Positions 59,101-64,000 of a stretch of 64,000 bases of DNA are shown here, in pieces. This stretch comes from Rotaria macrura (lineage: Eukaryota > Rotifera > Eurotatoria > Philodinida > Philodinidae): the NCBI GenBank assembly GCA_900239685.1, contig OENT01000489.1, forward strand, positions 43,852-107,851, in the 5' to 3' direction. The translations under genes were made by a program, and so were the position numbers. Below the pieces are notes generated by a model. It was not told the DNA's origin and did no database searches. It saw only the letters and a list, made by a program, of their open reading frames with translations. The stretch's first letter is position 1, and every line of letters starts with the position of its first letter.

Positions 59101-62100
59101 GTATTACAGGAGGATTCAATCACTAAGAGCTATGCAATTAATTACATCACGTCTATGTATTTTATATTTGCCAGTACAGTTTTTACAGAATGAATTTACC
59201 TCATCTAATTAATCTATTTGATGGCATCGAATGATTATTTATAGGAATGCACCAAAAACATTTTTATCTACATCAAGATGATACATTTTCTCTATGAAAA
59301 GTCTTTCCCTCCCCCCTCAAATCAGCCTATAATTATTTTGTCAGTTATCATCAGTTTTATTGGCCCTACTTAACATTGGAACTATAGTTATACCAAAACT
59401 AGATGAAAAGTTGAAAGTTTTGACAGGATTTGTTGAAAATAGGCAGATTTTCTGCCTAAATCTACCAAACTCTAGAATTTTTTCCCTTAGTTTTGGTTGC
59501 TGTAGTTTCAATGTTAAATAGAGCAAATAACACTGATAATAACGAACAAAAACGTTTGGTTGGTTTCGGGGAAGAAGCTTTCCATAACGAAAATGTATCA
59601 TCCTTATGCAGATAAAAGTAGTTTTGATGTACCACTAGTTATCTACTTTATACTTAGTGCCATTTGTCCTCTGACGTTTCAAATTGGAACTGGACATTAA
59701 CTGTATCACTATAGCGCAAGATAGGCTATCGGTATACTTCATCTTTTGTTTTCTCTCTATGCCGAGAGCACTTTTTCTAAGGTATGGTAGTAAACGACCT
59801 CGTATATTTCGACCTGAGAAAAGAAACAGTCTAACGATGACAATCGGAAAAAAGGGAAAACACGTTTGTACTATATGCTTTTAGGATAATATCAACACAA
59901 ATGAATTTTTCTTCAACAATACTATCGGAAATATGTTCATCAATTAAAATTGATAAAGAATTTGATTTTTAAATAGATATGATTTCACGGATAGTATATA
60001 ATAAATAACTACATTAACTATCGCAATAAAATGAAAAAAAATAAAAGTAATAATATTAAGGTTTACGATAACGACTCATTTTGCTTAAAACTACATCATA
60101 TAATGAGTCACGGAAGCTCGATTCGATGTTTGATAACCCAATGACCTCTATAGCAAATTAGCTGCATCAGATTTAGATTTTTCATCAGTTTATTCACAAA
60201 ATCTCAGCCTATTAGAGGTCAACCATGATTGAAAAAAACTGCAAGTTCATGTCAACAATAGCATCAATCGAGTCTAATTAAAAATCATTATATTTGGCTC
60301 ACATTAAACTAGATATAGAGTTATTTCATCTTATCGACCTTCCTCAATCAGGATCGAATAAGTTTTTCGTTAGCTAGTATATTTTCATAGTTTAATAAAC
60401 TGATGAATGGAACCAATGTTGAAATAATCAGTGCAACTCAATGAAATTAAGAAAAAGAGAACTAATGGCCTCGGTTAAATGAAAGCCCTGTAACCTGTCA
60501 GCCAATATTCCATCCAAACCATAGGGCTGATGGTTACTATAGCTGTTTGAGTTTTCAATAATACAGAATTAGATGCACCCAAACGTACAAGTATAGACCA
60601 GTTACCGTAGGAGTACACCGGAAATCGAAAGAACCTGGAAACAGTAATCGGAGTGGAAATTTTGCGAATTTTTTCGATGAACTTCAGCCTATTTCTGTTC
60701 TTTTGAATAGAAAACGACAGATACCCACCAGGGAAAATAGGACACGTTTCGAGTCACATTTACTGATTCCATGTTCCAGCTATTCCCAATGGTCTCTTGC
60801 AGTTAGTCGATGGCGGAACCCATTGGCTTGCTTATGAAAGAGAAGAATGCTTTTAGTGCTAAACTAGTATAAGCGGTTTACTTGAATCTTTCAATATTGC
60901 TCTCGTTAATATTGAAATGGTTCATAGTGAAGCCATCATGAACTAATTAGATTTTTTATTTCTTTTCTTTACATTTATATGGATTGAATTTAGAAGAATT
61001 CGAATACAACAGCTTACTGCTGAATTTATGCTGCTGAGTACCGCATTTTTCACTGTAAGAAAATTAAACTGCGTTCATACTCGAAATCAACCAAAACACT
61101 AAACTCAAATGGTTTGGTCTGAGTGGCGAACTCACGCTTGGGTTCATTGCATGTCTACTGTATCGCAATATATTAATATGGATTAAAATTACCTCGTGCA
61201 CAATCTGTTATTGGAATCAGATCGCCATAGCCTAAGAATAAGCCCGAAATACTCGCATAAGTCAGATAAATTGACCATTCATCGACACTCACCTACGGTC
61301 GTGAAAGTAGAGACAAAAAGCCACATAGCATTAGAAAACGACATTTGATGCTGGCTTGCTTGATAATCACAGGCTCTCAAACTCCAACTGCCGATGAAGA
61401 ACATAATGGTAGCAAGTGCCATTAGAGAACGAGTTGGCCAGATTTCTAGATAGTGTTTCATAATAAACATGAAATCAATTGACACTCGATTAAGATAGCC
61501 CAGTGATTGTGATGACGCATCAGAAACCATTGCCGAATGATACATGATGAGTCGACTGAACAGATAAAACCGAAAAAACACTAAGAAAAAACACATGTCT
61601 AACAATAGAAAATCATAAGATGATTATTTCTTACTTGGTAATCCTAGAGCTACATCAACATAAGTGTACGACAACTTATTGACTATTGCTGAAGTGTTAG
61701 AAATCGATGAGTTTGATGATGTTGAAACACTGTCCAGTGACTGTGTGATTGAGTATTGCCGTGGGAACGGATGAATTGCACAGACTAACAGTTCTGCTAA
61801 GATTGACCCGATTCGGTTAAGGGTCAATCCCACCCGCCAATTTTCAACAGAATTATTCACACAGTACAGATTTAAGTCAAAATAATGGTAGATTAGAACA
61901 AGAAAAACCAGCAGCACCGTCGAAATCGTGATGAATAATTTGAGAAAAAATGCGACCTTGAAATGAGTAGCACCCCTATTAGCAAAGATAATTTCACTTT
62001 CAACAATCATAAGGATAAGGCCAAAGATGCCAACGAAACACATAATATCACTCACGATCGAACTAGATAGGAAGTAATTCATCAAGATAGGAGAGGAATT

Positions 62101-62313
62101 ACGTAAAACGAGCTTTTCTCACCATTGTTTGTGAAGTTTTTTTCGAACTGTTAATCTGTAACTAACATCCACCAAGGAAATATTTTTGGCTCGCTTTCGT
62201 TTTTGATGGCGTCGTAACGAAGACTGTGAGCCTCTTATTGAAGATGTTTTCTTATGTGAACGCTCGAATGACGAAGACATGTCTTCGAGGATAACGGCTT
62301 GATCGAAAACCAT
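53160..62313 (-). CDS. KCNN: Small-conductance calcium-activated potassium channel (SK/KCNN), five exons, 479 aa
   Basis: Voltage-independent K+ channel gated by Ca2+-calmodulin. Exons: 62123-62313, 61635-62062, 61293-61580, 61193-61231, 53160-53653; all junctions keep frame. The basic N-terminus is followed by S1-S4 (G-I-F-G-L-I-L-M-I-V-E; C-A-I-H-P-F-P as in SK) and S5 with W-S-L-R-A-C. The pore helix ends T-T-V then G-Y-G-D, where the G-Y-G-D filter is in a 39-nt exon. S6 leads to V-V-S-R-K-L-E, then the calmodulin-binding domain (W-E-K-Y-V-H-N-F, A-A-A-N, R-K-L-F-A-W, K-R-D-Q-R-K-L) and a final coiled coil. Human SK2 has S-I-G-Y-G-D. The intron before S6 is 7.5 kb and full of repeats; the others are 60-100 nt except 61232-61292. 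The start lies five bases after the acceptor TTTTTAACCGTTAG. Confidence 0.93.
54183..54436. repeat. Foldback repeat with GGAAATT units, in SK intron
   Basis: Ends 54183-54210 and 54409-54436 are inverted copies (core CCAAAAAAGGAAATTACGGA against TCCGTAATTTCCTTTTTTGG). The interior repeats GGAAATTTTGGAAATTTCGG-like units. Confidence 0.75.
54597..54866 (-). repeat. Repeat family C, copy 2, inverted relative to copy 1
   Basis: Reverse-complement match to 51170-51440 along about 270 bases with scattered differences. Rich in GATCCG/GATCTG. Lies in the SK intron while copy 1 lies outside the gene. Confidence 0.7.
55330..56300. repeat. Large foldback element in SK intron
   Basis: The left arm from about 55340 to 55530 (ATATTCGCCCATTTTCCAGT... 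to ...GTTCGAG) is the imperfect reverse complement of about 56090-56290 (...CTCGAACTTATATAAGCGCC to TGGAGAATGGGCGAATAT). Within the right arm a related unit is repeated at 55950-56040 (TTATTTGGAAAGAGC against CATATTCGGAAAGAACT). No transposase is visible. Confidence 0.75.
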
Positions 62314-64000
62314 TTTGTCTAACGGTTAAAAACAAGTTGAATCGATAAAAGACACAGGAATCAAGGACTAATTAGTAAAAAATTAGGACTCCATAGCGGT
62401 AGGTTTCTCCTCTTTTGAAATATTATAGCATTCCATCGAAGTCAGCCAACATTGCTTTATTTACAGCAACTAAAGCTAGTTACGGAATAAGCAGTGGTAA
62501 TCAGAGCTAGTGAGTTATTAGTGAATGCCAACAGGAGTAGTTAAGAATTGCACGTTATAGAAATTCATCGACATAATTGCTGTTATTTGTTGGATACATT
62601 CTGACAAAGCTGGGCTTTTCCACCGACTTTAATAGAAGATTTACCGATTTTCGAAACGAAAGAAGGATATTTCTCAGGATAGATGAGAAGAGCCATTACT
62701 TCTACATCTTTTCAGTTTTCTTAGGGAAGAAAAAGAGCTTGTAGAAACACTATTAGATCTTGAAGATTCAACAAAATACCATGAGAAATTTTTGCGTAAC
62801 CTCTCAGAGTTCCAACTAAACTGAGTTAAATTTTTAATCGATCAGAAAAAGCATTTTCTTAAACAGGAATCTAAAGACACTTCATCAGTAAAGAGGTTTC
62901 ACTCGTGTATAAAGGAAGATCTTATTTGTTCACTAAGAAACTTGCTGACTGTTTTTTTTTAATATTCGATAATAAACTAATTCTGTCCAGTATGGTATTG
63001 ACATCTTGCTGAAATGATACTTCTAACGTCCCTACTTCCTTCTTAGTAAGAATTTTACGAACTGGAATGTTGAGAGGTTGATCTCGTGAACTATCATTTG
63101 TGTTTTCACACTACTTTTTTTTCACCATAATATTTTAATAACGTAATTCCACATTTTATGCATCTCTCCATCGAAAATCGACACGACAGGTTTGGTGCCG
63201 AATATTAAATCTCTCTATTCACTTTACCATCACATTAGTACAGTACTAGTTTGAAATGATTGAAAGAATAGCCTTTGATTTTAATCTCAAAATAAAGAAC
63301 ATCGAAATAATTTTAACCCTGTATCTGCAAAGCGATATCAGAAGAGCCATGGATAAAATAACTTTAGCAATAGAGTATTAGTATGCCTATTGTGTCGATT
63401 ATATGATGAGAACCGAAGAATATCCATCTCTTTGTGTTGGGGCATCGGATTGCTCAAGGAACAGTGCCTTAGAAAAAAGCCATTGAAAGTTCCAATTAGC
63501 CTTGATTTCGTTTTCCATGAGCACATTGTTGAGTGAGCAATACTAGCATCTATCCTATATTGTCGGAATGATGGGGAAAAGAAAGAAAGAAAACCCCCAA
63601 CATTAGTGTCTAAAAAGTCCTTGTTTTTTACTTATCTAGATAAGTGGACATCTAATTTACATTTTTTTGTTCCGTATCATAACCACTGAAGACATTTAAT
63701 TCTTATGAAATACTGTTTCAACTTGCAATAAGTTGAGATTTATAATATACATATATATTATAAATCTTTGTCGTTAATTGCTCTCCAAGTACTCCATAGT
63801 GACTCCATGGTCAATTTTATTCCTAACTATGTAGAAATCATCGACTTATGGTGGGTGTGCCGAAAAACATCTAGCCTAACAGTGGACTAAGTCATCTACT
63901 AATATACCACTTAAGAGAGAATGCATGAGAACCTCGAGAATGGTCATAACATGATTTTTTGTAACACCCCGTTTCTTATATTTCATTCGATTCTGCGTGA
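62314..64000. other. Intergenic DNA upstream of SK channel
   Basis: Contains the SK promoter, which I could not pinpoint, and a perfect 13-bp-arm hairpin at 63737-63766. No gene was recognised; the 63338-63526 frame has no recognisable similarity. Confidence 0.4.
63737..63766. repeat. Perfect AT hairpin
   Basis: GATTTATAATATA, four-base loop CATA, then the exact reverse complement. Location upstream of the SK gene; function unknown. Confidence 0.6.

Larger units (their letters stand above)
53654..61192 (-). other. SK channel intron 4 (7.5 kb), repeat-rich
   Basis: Splits the pore exon from S6 and the calmodulin-binding domain. It holds the foldback at 54183-54436, repeat C copy 2 and the large foldback at 55330-56300. 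The remainder (56300-61190) is AT-rich, with frames at 56524-56712, 59341-59601 and 59684-59884 that I cannot identify. Confidence 0.7.

Overview
The window is nuclear DNA of an invertebrate animal: AT-rich, with intron-split genes whose deduced proteins match conserved metazoan families (GATOR2 subunit WDR24, ornithine carrier, DHHC acyltransferase, CBL, eIF3m, ribonucleotide reductase R2, CNOT7/8, SK potassium channel). I favour a bdelloid rotifer (Rotaria/Adineta type). The reasons are mostly 45-90 nt introns mixed with a few of 1-7.5 kb, many NOD3-type LRR and foldback or non-autonomous transposon remnants, and unpaired 3' splice acceptors just upstream of most start codons, as expected with spliced-leader trans-splicing. 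The taxon is an inference. Gene models were spliced by hand from GT-AG sites, and except where stated every junction keeps the frame.

Layout. 1-5.5 kb (minus): the 3' part of a leucine-rich-repeat gene with one 84-nt exon per repeat, a possible upstream zinc-finger exon, and an intronless U-box/protein-kinase fusion that looks like a pseudokinase. 5.5-20.7 kb (minus): WDR24 in 14 exons, with long introns hosting repeats and an assembly N. 20.9-22.1 kb (minus): ornithine carrier SLC25A15-like, in which one junction does not keep frame. 22.3-25.8 kb (plus): ZDHHC3/7-like palmitoyltransferase, head to head with the carrier. 25.8-29.2 kb: foldback and a decayed hAT transposase interrupted by a MITE. 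29.3-48.2 kb (plus): CBL, EIF3M, RRM2, a secreted Kunitz inhibitor and CNOT7/8. 48.2-53.1 kb: gene-poor, with an unusual CCGTAA-rich tract and a tRNA-like gene. 53.2-62.3 kb (minus): SK channel with a 7.5 kb intron packed with foldback repeats. 62.3-64 kb: nothing recognised.

The genes do not form one pathway. They are housekeeping and signalling genes (translation initiation, mRNA deadenylation, dNTP synthesis, receptor ubiquitination, mTORC1 amino-acid sensing, membrane excitability), with an immune-like pair (LRR gene and U-box pseudokinase) at the left edge. Mobile-element debris lies in the long introns and intergenic gaps and largely explains the long introns. Two single N bases lie within or at the edge of copies of the same dispersed repeat and mark possible assembly joins.
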